A DNA stretch of 64,000 nucleotides from Apodospora peruviana (taxonomy: Eukaryota > Ascomycota > Sordariomycetes > Sordariales > Lasiosphaeriaceae), in assembly GCA_033439685.1 (NCBI GenBank), contig JAUEDM010000001.1, positions 8,742,001-8,806,000 on the forward strand, read 5' to 3'. Under the pieces are notes generated by a model that searched no databases, was not told the origin of the DNA, and saw only the letters and a program-made list of their open reading frames with translations. Positions 1-11,960 of this stretch are shown here, in pieces. The position numbers and the translations under genes are program-made. How positions within the stretch are numbered: the stretch's first letter is position 1; every line of letters begins with the position of its first letter.

Positions 1-892
1 CGGGACCCAAAAAGGAGAGGGCAGGATCGATAACGTAACGACGGTGCTCGGAAAACTGCTGACCAAATCGGACCCTGTGGCTTTTTTTTAATACGCAGTT
101 TCCTTTCTTGGGGTATGAACGTCTCAATTTTACACATTTTCTTATGCCGCTCAAAGTGGGCAAATCCTTCGGTGAGATATGCCTCGATTTGACCTTACAC
201 CGTCGAGACCGTATCCTGCTTTGAACGGAGGACGCAACTCACCTAGTTCATACATGATCTTCACTGGACGAAATGAATCGTCAACAGATGTCACTCACTG
301 TAAACCAGGAACAGGAACAGCGTCAAAGTCCCCTCTGCATGACAGCTGTCCTGATATGCAACCCCTGCAGATTCAGCCATGGGCGCCTCTTTTTTCCCTT
401 CTTGCCCAGCCGGCCTTCCTCCATATGATGATCCGCACTCGCACTGCAGCCACAGCATGAGTCGGTCTGTCTTTCTATCTACGGTATCTGCAAGCGCACG
501 CAGAGCAACACGAGTCCAAGTAGTCCCGGCCGGACGGTTGGTCGGCCATGGCCACAAGTCAACACGCCGCCAGTCCAGCCCGCCCGCCATGAGTTTATGT
601 TAATTGCGCCGCATAACTGCCGGTGGTCTCCCGTCTCGTTCTCTTTTTATTGTGTTCCCTTTCTTTCATTTCCTATCTAGGATATCGATGATTGCTCTGA
701 CTTTTCAGTGAGTGTTGAAGTTGCAAAGACGAGACACTCGTTGCGACTTTTGTACAGTGTACCCGTCTGCAGGGGGGTTGAGACGACGCGTGTGTGGAAA
801 AGGATACATCCTCTGAGCATCGCCTTCCCTCACTTCCCCCCCTTTTTTTTTTGCTCCGTCCGAAGTGTTGACAGTCACACATTATCGTCGTC
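1..892. other. Intergenic stretch, no gene recognised
   Basis: Only short overlapping open frames without family features are present. The last 60 bases are pyrimidine-rich, with C and T runs near 836-851 just before the fasciclin start codon, which is typical of a fungal core promoter or 5' leader. Confidence 0.6.
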
Positions 893-2276
893 ATGTTGTT
901 CGGTTCTCCGGCAAGTTATGGGCTGCCGGCCTCTCTCCTCGCCCTGCTGGCGGTGCTGCCGACGAGCACCTCAGCTTGGTCCCCGTGGGCGGCCGTACAG
1001 CCTGAGGTGCGGCAGACAACTGTGAAGCCTCTGAACGAGGTTTTGGCGGGCGAGAAGAAGCTCCAGACATATTACGCCCTCGTCAAGGAATACCCAGATA
1101 TCCTCCTCCAGCTGCCCAGCTACGACGGCGTCACAGTAAGCTACCTAAGCTCCCCCCTCCACTCCCACCTTCTAATCATCACTAACACCCTTCAAGTTGG
1201 TAGCCCCAAGCGACGACGCATTCGAAAAATACCAGAACTGGGACCCAAAAAACGCCTCTCTGGTAACCAACCTTCTGCAGTACCACATCCTGCAGGGCAC
1301 CGTGTCAACGGAAGCCATCGTCAAGGGCGTGGCGACATTCGCGTCGTCCCTCCTGACCAACACGGCGTGGACCAACGTCACAGGCGGCCAAAAGACCATC
1401 ATCAACAAACAAAACGACGACACGGTCGTCTTTGTCTCGGGCTTGGGGTCGCGGTCCACAGTCACCAAGCACGACATCGAGTTCACGGGAGGATTAGTTC
1501 AGGTCGTCGACACGCTGATGGTGCCGCCCGCAAGGCTCGAACACACCGCCCGCGACGCGTACAAAGACTGCCAGGGCTTTTTGGGGGCCCTCTACGCCGC
1601 AGGACTGGCCGAGGAGTTTGCCACGACGCCCAACGTGACCATTTTCGCGCCGCGCAACTCTGCTTTTCAGAGGATTGCGAGCACGCTTGAGAGCTTGTCC
1701 AAGGACGAACTCAGGAATGTGCTGCGGTACCACATTGTTCCGGGAGCGGTTTTGGCGTCGCCGCAGCTTGTGAATGGGACCAATCTCACTACCGCGGCGA
1801 AGGATCTCACGAATGACGGTGTGGATCTGGAGCTGCACGTTATCCGGTCGGGCAACAACATGTACTTTAACACGGCGCAGCTGGAGCAGCCCGATATTCT
1901 CATCGCCAACGGCATCATGCACATTGTTGCGGATGTGCTCAACCCGGAGCAGGCGACTGTCTATCCCAACCCGACCGCAGACGCCCAGAACCCTGTCTTC
2001 CCTGTCACAGGGACCAAGACGGAGGTTGGTCTTGGTGAGGACGTGCCCTTCACGACGGCGTTCCCCTGCACCGAGAATTGTCCCGTCACCTCCTCCTCGA
2101 GCGCGGTGGATGCCGGCGTCACTGGTGCCAGTACGACAACGAGTGTGAGCAGTCGCTCGAGCCAAGGGATGGGCGCGGCTGGTCCGGGTGTGCCGAGGTG
2201 TACTGGTATGCCACAGGTTGCTGCTGCTGCGGTTGGCGCTGCTGGGTTGTTGGCTGGGATTGTTGGGGTTGTCTAA
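893..2276 (+). CDS. GPI-anchored fasciclin (FAS1) domain protein
   Basis: Predicted 440-aa cell-surface adhesion-type protein. Exons are 893-1135 and 1197-2276; the intron 1136-1196 has a GTAAGC donor and TTCAAG acceptor and is in phase 0. Residues 1-28 form a signal peptide ending TSTSA. Two FAS1 repeats follow: the first around residues 45-190 (LVAPSDDAF, YHILQG) and the second around 195-330 (NVTIFAPRNSAF, RYHIVPG, NGIMHIVADVL). A Ser/Thr-rich stretch and a hydrophobic C-terminus (about the last 20 residues) look like a GPI attachment signal. Several NxT/NxS sites are present. FAS1 proteins mediate cell-cell or matrix contact; the specific role is not visible. The neighbouring gene (eEF3) is convergent and unrelated. 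Confidence 0.9.
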
Positions 2277-3193
2277 ACAAATCCCAGGTTGGGAATGGTT
2301 TGGGATATATATATATATATATATTTAATGCTATCTGTGCTTAATTGTAATCTCTGGTCGACGGGAATGGTTTCTGTTGAGAATGGTGGCAAAACATCCA
2401 GACAGTATAGAATGAGACTGACTGCACTCGACATGTGTGAACGACTGGAGGTCTTCGGCAAGGGGGAGGGAGTTCCCATCCATGGCACACAAACAACTAA
2501 TAATCGTGCTTGGGGAAGAGATAAATAGTCGTATTTTAATGCAAGTTTTTATTTAGACACAGTTGTCTTGATCTTAGACAGTGATGTGTTTGCTACAGTG
2601 GCAATGTCCTCACTGTCTGTCTGGTGTTTTGTTAAACCCAACCAAACGCTACACAAGTCCCTTCATCACCTCCGCTATCCCATCTTGTTCTGGTCCATTC
2701 AGCTCACGTACCCACCCATTCGGACTCGGAAAGTATCTGTTTGGGTGACCAACTACTACCGACAACCACAATATCACAAAGAACCATTACACCTAGACCA
2801 CAAACCCTCAACAGCGCAGGGGACAAAGATGATCTATCTGGCCATGATGATTATAAGAACATCTTCTACCGCCAACACCATTCTAACTCTGATACTCTGC
2901 TAGATATATCTGAACAAGAACCGCAAAACAGCTACAAAACAAAAAATGCAGGAACGCCTCTATAGTACCTGGTACCGATCCACTTTTTCGTCTATCCCTT
3001 TAACAAGAAAATAACCAAACCACCACCAACCACCCGGAGATCATCATCAGTAGCCCCGGCCGAATGCTCTCTCTCTTTCTCTAACTCGCAGTCTCGTCTC
3101 TCTAGTAGTCTACCAAGCCAAGAAAAAGCCATGCCCACCACCCCCCAACCAAACTTGTCATGCAGATATCATGTGTACGTACGTTGCGTGCAT
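2277..3193. other. Convergent intergenic spacer with AT microsatellite
   Basis: Spacer between the 3' ends of the fasciclin and eEF3 genes. It holds a perfect (AT)10 run at 2305-2324 just downstream of the fasciclin stop. No family features are seen in the short open frames. Confidence 0.5.
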
Positions 3194-6100
3194 CTAATCA
3201 TCAGCCTCGTCATCCGTATCCTTGGGATGCGGCGTCCCCTTGGGACTGTTCAGCCACTCAATGTGCCTCAAACGCCTTCTGACCTCGCGCTCCTTGAGCT
3301 CCTTCTTGGTCATCTTCTTCTTCTTGCGAGCGCGGAACTTCATGTCCTCGCCCGTAACGCCGGCGTTGTCTTCCACGCCCGAGTTCACCGCGCTGCTGAC
3401 CACCGACGAGCTCAGCGCGGGCGTGTTGAGCCCGCTGGTGATCGCGCTCGCGGGGCCGCGGCTGTCCTCGAACCGGTCCATGCTGATGGCCGCCTGGCCG
3501 CGGTGCGTGACGCGCCCGTCGTTGACGTGCCACTGCTCTGACGCGAGCGCGCCGACGAACTCCTCGTTGTGAGAAATCATGACCACGCCGCCCTTGAAGT
3601 CGCGGATGGCGACGGCCAGACCGCCGAGCGAGTCTCTGTCCAAGAAATTGGTCGGCTCGTCGAGCACGAGCAGATGCGGGTTGTTCCACATGGCGCCGGC
3701 GATGACGACCTTGACCTTTTGCCCACCCGAGAGCGATCCGATCTCGTTGTGGTTGGCGATCTCGGGGTCGAGACCGAGATCCTCAAAGTGCTTGCTGATT
3801 ACCGAAGGCTGGAGCTCGCGGTAACCGAGACCTTCGCGGGACGCCTCGTGATCGTCAAAGTCCTGGATCAGCTTGGCGTAGCCCATCTCAAGCAGCGTTT
3901 CGCGCGAGAGGTGGGAGTTGTGTTTGGGGAGGAAGTTGCGCCATTTGCTGAAAAGAAAGGAGAGTCAGCAATGTGGACCGAGAAAGGGGGTTGGCAGTCA
4001 ACTTACATTTCGTATTGGAACGTCTTCTTGTACTTCTGACGACCAACCAGCGCCTCGACCTGGCGTGCGCCCTTGCCGTCGTTGATGTCGATGAACTTGT
4101 CCATCTGGGCCTTGTCGGCTTCGGACAGCTGGCGAGTCTGCTTCATGTGCACTTCGCGGTCATCGCCGTGGGCATAACGCCACTGGAGGTACTGGTTGGG
4201 CGTCTTCTCGAGATGCATCTCCACGTGTTCAAGCGCGTGCTGCTTGATGTAGCCGATACGGAGATTGGGGTGCTTTTCTACCTTGCCGGAGGTAGGGATG
4301 GTCTCGCCGGTAAGGAGCTTGATGAGTGTGGACTTGCCAGCACCGTTGGGTCCGATGATGGCAACGCGAGATGAGAGAGTGAGCTGGCAGGAGACGTCGC
4401 TCAAAGATGGCTTGGGTGCACCGGGGTATGCGTACGAGACGTTGGTCATGCGGATGATGGCACGGGTCTGCGACTTGACACCGGTGAGAATGCCTGGCGG
4501 AGGGAACTTGAACTGGACGTTGGAGGCGGACAGAGTGTAGTAGCTCTTGGCCTCCGGGCGGACCTCGACAAAGGCAGCAAGGTTGCCCTTGTAGTGCCCC
4601 AGCTTCTTGTTAGGCTCGTAGTGATAGATATCAGTCGTGACCTCGTCAAGGAAACCGGAGTCGTGGGACACGATCAAACTGGTGATGTCGGTGTGCGACT
4701 TGAGGTACTGCTCCAGCCACCTGATGTTTGCGACATCAAGATGATTGGTAGGTTCGTCAAGCAGCAGAACATCGGCCTTTTGCAGCATGGCGCGGGCAAG
4801 AGCCAACTTCATCTTCCAACCACCAGAAAGCGATCCGACTTTCTGGGATTGTCTGCCCTCCGGGCCTGATGTGAAGCCGAACTCTTCCAACACAGCCGAG
4901 ATCTTCTCACGTCCCTCCTGTGCGATCGTGGGGTCCTTGACCATGAACTCCAGGATGCTAATGTCGGCATCCTCGCCCTGGTTGTGCTCGACGTAGCAGG
5001 TGCGCAGGACGTCCTGGGGCGGGAAGCCCTCCAGCTTGCCGCCAGCAATACTCTTCATCAAAGTCGACTTTCCAGCACCGTTGCGGCCGCACAGGCCATA
5101 GCGATGGCCCTTGAGCAGGCGCAGGTTGGTGTGGGAAAGGAGAAGCATACCACCATAAGCCAGCGAGAAATCCGCGTTCACGATCTCAACCTCTCCATCG
5201 TCCTCCTTCTCCGGGACGCCATACTTGCGCTGATCCTCGGCGACGTAGAACTTGTGTACCGCTTCAGCAACGGCATCGGGGGCGGTCGGCGTCTGCATCA
5301 GGCCCTTGAGGTAGGGAGCGATCCGACCAGGAATGCGGCGCAGATGGCGGTGGTTGACATCCTCGGACACCTGCTCGCAGATGTAGGGACGAAGTAGCTT
5401 GTACGTATCAAGCTCACCGGCCAGACCCTTGTTCTTCTTGATCTCGCTGTCCAGAACCTTGGCGATATCATCGGCTGTGGTGCGTTCGATGATGCTCGTC
5501 TTGTCATCACCAATGGCCTTGTCCATAACGGCCAGCGCCCGCGTGGCGATCTCACGGACTTCGGGGAGAGAAGCTCGCTGGATGACGCTCTTTACGCCAG
5601 GCTGGAGCTTGGGCAGGAAAGTACGGGCCTCAATGGGGTCATGCACCAGCTTGGTCAAGTTTTCGGTGATGACCACAGTCTGGCGGAGAACTTCCTGGGG
5701 TGTGTTGGGGTTGTTGAGGGAGCGCTCGAGGAAAGGTGTGAGCAGCGCGAGGACCGGAGAGGTTACAATGGCAACGAAGGTCGTCTGCGACAAGGCGTGG
5801 ATCGCCTTTTGGATGGCCTCGGCCGAGGGCTTTTGCATGGTCTCGATGAGCAGCGGGATGCGCGGAGCCACATCGTCGTTGGAAAGCAGAGTGGTGAGTG
5901 AAGTCATGGTCTTGAACGACTGCTTCTCGACTTCAGTCTTCATGTCCAACATCCCCGCCTCGACGATGGGAATGAGGCTGGCGAGCTTGGTGCCCATGGC
6001 CTCGCGCAAGATGTCTTGCTCCTCAGCCTCTTCTTTTGTGCTTCCGATTGTGATCTTGGACTTGTCGGCCATTTTCTGCATCAAGATCATGGCGCCGACT

Positions 6101-6639
6101 TGTCCTTGCCACTTTGCGGTGCCCTTCTTCAGATATGCTGTCAGCGCGGGCAACAGGCCGGCGACAAGAGCCTCGGGGCTCAGGCCGGCAAAAAGCGCAT
6201 CGAGTCCGTACTGGGCGGCGTCGCGAACGACGGAACCCTTGTCGGCGAGCGCTTCAAGCGCAACCGGGACGACGCCACCATCTTGCAGGAGAAGGATGGC
6301 CTCGCTGATGGGCTGGCGAGCAGGGAATCGTTCGAAGATGGCACCGAGGAGATTCTGGGCACTTTCGCGACGGAGGCCGCTCTTCTTGTCGGCGGCGGCC
6401 TTCTTGATCTCGGCGAGTACGCCGTACTGCTGGAGGCCGCGGAAGCCGACCGAGTTCAGCAGCAGCTCGCAGAGGCCGTAGGAGGCATCGATGGAGGCAG
6501 CCGAGGTCTTTGCGGTGAATATTGTGTTGAGCAGCGATGTGACATCGGCTTGCGAGGGAGGAGGGGCAGCGCCGTCGGGCGCCTTGATGGGCACAACCAT
6601 ATTCGTCGATTGCGCGGGAGGCGATACGGGATGCGGCAT
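3194..6639 (-). CDS. tef3: Translation elongation factor 3 (eEF3), ABC-F ATPase
   Basis: Fungal-type ribosome-bound ATPase needed for E-site tRNA release during elongation; cytosolic. Exons (minus strand) are 6639-4007 and 3947-3194; the intron 3948-4006 has a GTAAGT donor. The model gives 1128 aa, somewhat longer than the usual 1040-1060, partly through a longer N-terminus. An alternative start at the in-frame ATG 6600 would remove 13 residues. HEAT-like repeats occupy about residues 30-350. ABC1 has GRNGAGKST at 518-526, LSGGW near 604 and LLLDEPTNHLD at 625-635. ABC2 has GPNGAGKST at 763-771, then the chromodomain-like insert spanning the intron, LSGGQ and LVLDEPTNFLD. The tail is basic (RARKKKKMTKKE) and ends acidic, as in eEF3. 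All catalytic motifs are intact. Confidence 0.97.
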
Positions 6640-8252
6640 CGTCTGAAGGGTATCTGTCTGTCGGTCGGTCGGTTGATCGATCGATCGAGGGATTGAGGGG
6701 AGGCAGACAGCGGTCTCTGAGCGAAACCTGGGCTACGAGTGCCCGTTTGCGGAAGTGGTGGACGATCAAGTTTGTCCTGTTGTTGGTGTTGGGCTCGAAT
6801 AATTTGGGTGATCTGGCCGATAAGTGCGCTCTCCGCCTAAAAGTAATCTCGCTCTGAAAAAAAATGCCATGCACCCCGCCGCTGAAACCTTTCTTTCGAT
6901 TTTTTTTTTCTCAGTTCCGCCCCGCTGTCCTTTGATCAGCCGAATCTTATCGCGGATGAGTCAGCAGTCGGCAAGAGGCGAGATTGACTTTCTGCCCGTG
7001 CTGCCGTGCCTGCCAGCTGCACGCCTCGATTTGACGTGGGACAGGACCCGCTGTTAGTGAAGCTTTCATCTCCCCCAAATTTAGTATGGCAAAAATGTTC
7101 GCTCGATGACGAGTTACCACCCACTTATAACAGACCAGCGATGGGCGAACGCATTTGCCTTGAGCACAAAGTGTTCTCGGACGACAACTTTGGGAGATTT
7201 CCAAACCACAAACTCCAGATAGGCAACACTGCACATTCCCACTATACACCATTCCACGGTCAATAATCAACCTTTGGTACCTACAGGAGCCCTGGTAGTG
7301 ACCCAACATGGGCTGGAGAAATATATAACAAAGCCCTCAAACCTGGTAAAAGGCAGTTTCAACCCCCAATGAGTTGATTATCGAAAGTCCAGACAGGGGG
7401 TCCTTGCAGGTACCAGAGGTTGATTATTTACCGTGGAATGGGGTACAACTTGGAACTGGCCCGGCCGTCCGCTCAACAGGCGAAATGAGTGTCCATTCGT
7501 TCAAGCAACAGCCGGTCGGGAAACTAGAAAGTCCAAGGTACTTACGGGTTACCACCAAACGACGCGTCTGAGCAGCCACCTAAATTATGATCCTTTGCCT
7601 TTGGAGCTCCGCCTTGAACGAAAGTTCAAATCTCACCAAAGGTATTGAGCTTTCCAAAAGCAAACTCCTGAGGTTTTCTTGCCGTGCGGTAAATGGCAAA
7701 CTCATTTGAGTGGCAGAAAAAGGTCGTCCCATTTCGCATTTCTCATGATCTCTGAAGTGTAAACCTAGCATGGACGAAAAGTTGGGATGTGCGTCCATAC
7801 TGAGTTACCCCTGTTCCTCCACCCCCTTTTCGCATCCAACCCTCAGCAAAATACGGTCAACAAATGTCTGCCGAATGGTTCCTCATACCCCACCATTATC
7901 CTCCACGACACATGCCAGACCAAAACATCGCAATCATTCTTCCAAAAGCGTACAGGAAGGTCTATCGTCTTCCCGCATAAAATCATCGCAAATGTCATCC
8001 ACGGTGATTCACTCCTCTAAAAAAGAACAGCTCCAGACTGTTGACGGGCTTTCCCCAAACACTCTCAGTCCTCCAAATAGCATCTAGATCCCCAAGCATG
8101 CCATCGACACATCCACAGCCAACACACCAAAAAGAATGCCCCAGTCCAACCGTTGGCAACCCGGCAGCGGAGTACGTCGTCTTCGTAACAATCGTCACGT
8201 GCGTGCGTACTATACGCCTTCCACTCCGCACATATCCTGGCGCCGGTCATTC
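6640..8252. other. Intergenic; eEF3 upstream region
   Basis: No gene recognised. It contains the 5' leader and promoter of eEF3 (minus strand), with A and T runs at 6858-6866 and 6900-6910. Short open frames on both strands show no signal peptide, repeats or family motifs. Confidence 0.5.
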
Positions 8253-8804
8253 CTAGACACTTCCTATCAGTGATGGTGAAGGTCGAGGTCCGGGTCGAGT
8301 CGCGTCTCGCCAACTCAAGCTCAAGCATGTCCCAGGTGACTGAGTGATGGTAGCGGCAGCTGCATCGTCGGTATATGTGGTAATACGGACAAAGACACCC
8401 GTCGTGGTAGTAGCCGAGGGCAGCGCATTGGTGAGCGAGCCTGTGGCAGCTGGAGCGGCGGCGACTGTGCCGGTCAACATGACCCCTTTGATCTGCGTCG
8501 CCGGAAACTGGTTGGGACCAGCATCGCTGTGGGTGCTGGTGTTGGTGGCGACGACAGTGCCTGGTGCGGTGGCGGCGTTCTCATAGACCTCGGACTGTCT
8601 AGATGTGCCCGCGATGATTCCCATGGCGCCAAGCAGAATACCAAAAATCACCGCGACGCAGAACATCCCCACTATGAAACCCTTGCCGGACGGCGTACGC
8701 CTTCTCCACCACCGCTTGATCCCTGGCTCGGTTCTCATGGCGCGCTGTTCGGGAATCCGCGGGAGCGGCCAGAGGATCTTGGCATTGGCGTGCTTCTCCT
8801 CCAT
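8253..8804 (-). CDS. Hypothetical single-pass membrane protein
   Basis: Single-exon frame of 183 aa from the ATG at 8804, which has a good context (CAATCATGG); a frame-internal ATG at 8828 would add eight residues. It has a basic cytoplasmic segment (KRWWRRRTPSGKG), one strong membrane helix around residues 50-75 (GFIVGMFCVAVIFGILLGAM), and then a Thr/Ala/Ser-rich outer region likely to be O-glycosylated. This layout is common in fungal surface proteins of unknown function. The last 30 residues are low in character, so the true 3' end could be spliced differently. No family is recognised. Confidence 0.5.
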   Translation of the reverse strand: MEEKHANAKILWPLPRIPEQRAMRTEPGIKRWWRRRTPSGKGFIVGMFCVAVIFGILLGAMGIIAGTSRQSEVYENAATAPGTVVATNTSTHSDAGPNQFPATQIKGVMLTGTVAAAPAATGSLTNALPSATTTTGVFVRITTYTDDAAAATITQSPGTCLSLSWRDATRPGPRPSPSLIGSV

Positions 8805-10652
8805 GATTGAGATAGTCAAACTTGGCAAACTGTATGAAAAGTTGACTGATGGAGGCGACCGCGGTGATGTGTTTACCCAAACAAGACTTGAGCTGGGAAA
8901 CTACAATGACGGTAGCGTTGTGGTGTACAGGATCAAGGGTAGAAGTGTGCCAAAGCTGTGGCTAGGCACTGAATGGATAATCTGGTTGCTTTCGTACAAG
9001 CAGCACATGGATAATATCCTGCAAGGTAACATGGCTGGAGAGCAATTACCTGGAGGCTGACGAGAGTATATATGCTTTCTTGTTTTCGCGGCCACAGGTC
9101 GCCCATGGATAATCGGGGAGGGGCCTTGAGGGATGGGTGACGCACAGTGCGTGGTGGATGGGCTATTGCTTCAGTCCCTGGTGTAGTTCAGGCCAGCATG
9201 TGATTCTTCAAATTGCCGTCTCATTTGCAATATCTCCGTGGACTGCAATGCACGCAATGTGACGTTGGTGTCGCCGTATGGCCTAAAGGATCGAAATAGA
9301 GGGCGAATCGTACTTTTGGGTCCTGATGCACTTCAGTTGGATATACCGCCTGTGTGTGGGTCGTTTGGACATCTGGTGGCAACAGCCTGGGGCGGCAACA
9401 GGGTCAAACAAGATGAGGCTCGTGTGAAAGTGGTAAGATGGCGGGATGAACTGCTCGTGATTAAGTCCAACAATGGAAAAGGGACGATTGACCATGAGTC
9501 ACAGCTATAACTTGCTTTATGCAGTGCATCGAAGATCTAATCCGGCACTCTGCCGACCTCTTATGATGTCTAATGGTTATCGGATGAGATATTCGTCGAA
9601 TTAATAACCGCCCATTCCAATGTGTTGTGGGGAGTCTTTGAAACAAGGGACTGGTCACAAAGCGCCAGCACATAGCGATAAACTGCCAGGCCAAATTTGG
9701 ACGACATTTATAATCGCTCCCTGGGCCAGCTTCGAGATTTGGCTTGCAAGTCGTTCAAGTGTCAAAAAAGAACGACAGCATCCAATCTTGGGTTTGTTGA
9801 ATATATGCCGATGTGAGTCTCGATGCTGCCACCCAGCACCGGACATTAAGAGCTGCCGAAATCGCGGCGTCTCTGATGCGGAAAATACAGTAGCGGTTGT
9901 GTTGATGCTACCGCCGCGATAGCTATCACTGACGCTGGCCCCCTAGTGCTAATTCTTGTCACGGCCAAGTAAAGGCAGGGTTCTAGCGGTATGTGCAGCG
10001 ATGTCAGTTACTAATAACGTGATAGAAAAAGGCTGAATGGAGAGCTATTGGGCATGAATGCGGTTGTTAAAGGTCCCAAGTGAAAATTAGAGGCCCAAAA
10101 TGCAGCGGTGTGAACAAGCTAGTGGTAGATTTGGCGTCCTCAGAACTTCTTATTACTGTTTTTCTCTCATTTTCTCCTTTCTGGGTAACCCAGGTTGTCT
10201 TTGGCCTGAACATGGATCGCGGGCGCGAAATCGGCCAGTGTGACTGTCTCGACCTGCCTGTAGAATCCGCTCCGACAGCTTTACCTGACGTCAACCATGT
10301 CCGCCCTGGAATCACTTTCCTCACAACTGCCACTACCTCACAGATTTCCATTAGCACACTTCCAGCGAAGCCCACGACCATGATGGAGCGTACCATTGCG
10401 GCGGCCTCGTCACGCCCGCCACAGCAGATCCAATAACAAGGTATCCCTCCACAGCCCGGCCAAATACTCGCCGCACAGATATTTCTTGGAACCAGGACAT
10501 ACTCCGATCTACGGTATACAAAGGAGGATATTGCTGGGGTTAAGTTGATGCCTCTTTGTCTTTTATAGCTGCCTGGTAACAAGTTTCCTCGGTGATCCAA
10601 CTCCCCGAGGTCTATGAACTTTCTTCGAGTTCATCTGCACAAAAAAAAAAAG

Positions 10653-10686
<34 letters not shown>

Positions 10687-10724
10687 TTAGCAAATGGAGT
10701 TAGTTGTATGTATGCCCATTGTCC
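8805..10724. other. Intergenic, poly-A run, no gene recognised
   Basis: Overlapping frames on both strands around 10067-10600 lack a hydrophobic signal, motifs or coding-like composition, so I do not call them. An interrupted A tract occupies 10641-10684. Confidence 0.45.
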
Positions 10725-10729
10725 AAAAA
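10725..10729 (-). terminator. RNA polymerase III terminator of tRNA-Pro
   Basis: A T5 run on the minus strand lies four bases past the discriminator base of the tRNA, the usual position for Pol III termination. A longer T tract follows at 10684-10641. Confidence 0.7.
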
Positions 10730-10733
10730 TAGA

Positions 10734-10844
10734 GGGCTCAGCCGGGATTTGAACCCGGGACCTCGCACATCTTTGATCACCTGGTTTTTATACAGATGAG
10801 GGAATATTCCCGAAGCGCGAATCATACGACTAGACCACTGAGCC
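10734..10844 (-). tRNA. tRNA-Pro(CGG) with a 39-nt intron
   Basis: The acceptor stem is GGCTCAG (10844-10838) paired with CTGAGCC (10741-10735), with discriminator C at 10734. The D arm includes GGTCTAGTCGTATGAT. The anticodon stem is CGCGC paired with GTGCG and contains one G-U pair. The anticodon loop starts TTCGGG, giving anticodon CGG at 10812-10810. The intron fills 10808-10770, one base 3' of the anticodon, the canonical position. The T arm is CCGGG, loop TTCAAAT, CCCGG. The mature length is 72 nt. It decodes CCG proline codons. Confidence 0.93.
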
Positions 10845-11154
10845 TTTCTTTTGTTGAGCATTGAGCGGCGGAGACTGATTCATATTCTAATCAGCGATAT
10901 CGTGACTCACAGATCCATAGCGTTGTGGATGGAGCAGGGGTTACCTGGTACGGAGGAAAACAATCTTTAGCCCGGTCCCTGACCCGACACGTCCTCTCTT
11001 TCGTTTTCATCATCCTTCTCTTTATTTTTGTCTGCAAAAGACATCTGGGTATTCGCTATCTAGAAACCAGTCTAGATTGTATTACTTCTATCCTCTTAGG
11101 TGCTATTTCGGCACCGGTAGCGTGATTCCAACAAACAGACTGATTTTGGACCAA
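10845..11154. other. Spacer next to tRNA-Pro
   Basis: Nothing recognisable; one short plus-strand frame (10925-11125) is hydrophobic in its middle but has no other support. Confidence 0.3.
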
Positions 11155-11331
11155 TTATCCCACAAACGTGGACAAATCTTGGCAAGTCATCATGGATTGA
11201 TTGGAACAGAAAATATTAGCTTCGTAAACTAACCTACTAGTGCCTAGATAGTTGGCACTAAAGCTGATGAACGCGAGAATGACAAAAAGCAGAATAACAA
11301 AACTGATCTTGAGATAATAGGCGCCAAACAT
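11155..11331 (-). CDS. Possible small secreted or membrane-anchored peptide
   Basis: A 58-codon frame begins with a strongly hydrophobic segment (residues 8-25, ISFVILLFVILAFISFSA) that would serve as a signal peptide or anchor, followed by about 30 polar residues with two cysteines. An AG/GTTAGT donor-like site inside it could mean the real gene is spliced onward. No homology is recognised. The call rests only on the hydrophobic N-terminus. Confidence 0.25.
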   Translation of the reverse strand: MFGAYYLKISFVILLFVILAFISFSANYLGTSRLVYEANIFCSNQSMMTCQDLSTFVG

Positions 11332-11475
11332 TTTGAGGCAGAGGAGGAAGCGGGAATCAACAATAGAAAAGGATCGCCGTTTGTCTGGAACACTTCAGGT
11401 CGTAAACTTGACATGAACTACCTCACAACTTAATCCAGCTTTACGATCTTATAACCCATCATTCCTGGTCCCGCA

Positions 11476-11960
11476 TCATGGATAAGACCACTCGTGAGTG
11501 CCAGCGTAGCAGATACCATTGTTGGGATCAGCACTGTGAAACCAAAGCTGGTCAGCACGTTCATATTCCTCATCAAGAACAAGAAGAATACAAAGAAACG
11601 AACTTGAATCGCCACAGCTCCCAATCCGATGAGCCGCCCATGTCATAGCCGTTGATCTCGTTCTCGTGGTGGAACGTGTACACGGCATCGACGATGTCGT
11701 GAGACTCGCCGCTGTTGAGGTTCCGGACCGAGAAGTCAAACCTCTGCGTGCCCGTGCCCTGCACACGGAGCGACTTGACCTCGGCGGGCTTGTACTCGCC
11801 TTGGAAGGCACCGGCGTTGCCGTTATAGCCTTCGCGAGCGCGCTGGGCATTGGACCGGGCTAGATCCTTGTCCTGCCAGGCATCACCGCTTCCGTAGCAT
11901 TTTGCCGAGACGACGCCGAGGACGGCAGTGAAGGTAGCGAAGATGGTGGTAGTTTTTCAT
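11476..11960 (-). pseudogene. Small secreted protein gene broken by a one-base frameshift
   Basis: The minus-strand ATG (11960-11958, context CGCCATGAAA) is followed by five A's. Reading the frame after them gives a textbook signal peptide (TTTIFATFTAVLGVVSA), then KCYGSGDAW and about 100 polar residues. That frame has TGA directly in front of it and is one base out of phase with the ATG; four A's would make it continuous. The coding part runs 11956-11604. An intron at 11603-11534 (GTTCGT donor, TGCTGACC branch site, CACAG acceptor) joins it in phase to 11533-11476, ending EWSYP. The mature part keeps only two cysteines. Either the allele is dead or the homopolymer was mis-assembled. The layout resembles a common fungal secreted-protein family of unknown function. 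Confidence 0.7.

Noticed and set aside
1494..2276. Long antisense frames (up to 223 codons) opposite the fasciclin exon
   Set aside because: They mirror the GC-rich coding strand and have no features of their own; the fasciclin protein explains the region.
4984..6696. Antisense frames of 137-360 codons opposite eEF3
   Set aside because: Shadow frames of a strongly biased coding sequence.
10067..10600. Overlapping frames of 177 (minus) and 118 (plus) codons
   Set aside because: No motif, signal peptide or splice logic; composition looks non-coding in both directions.
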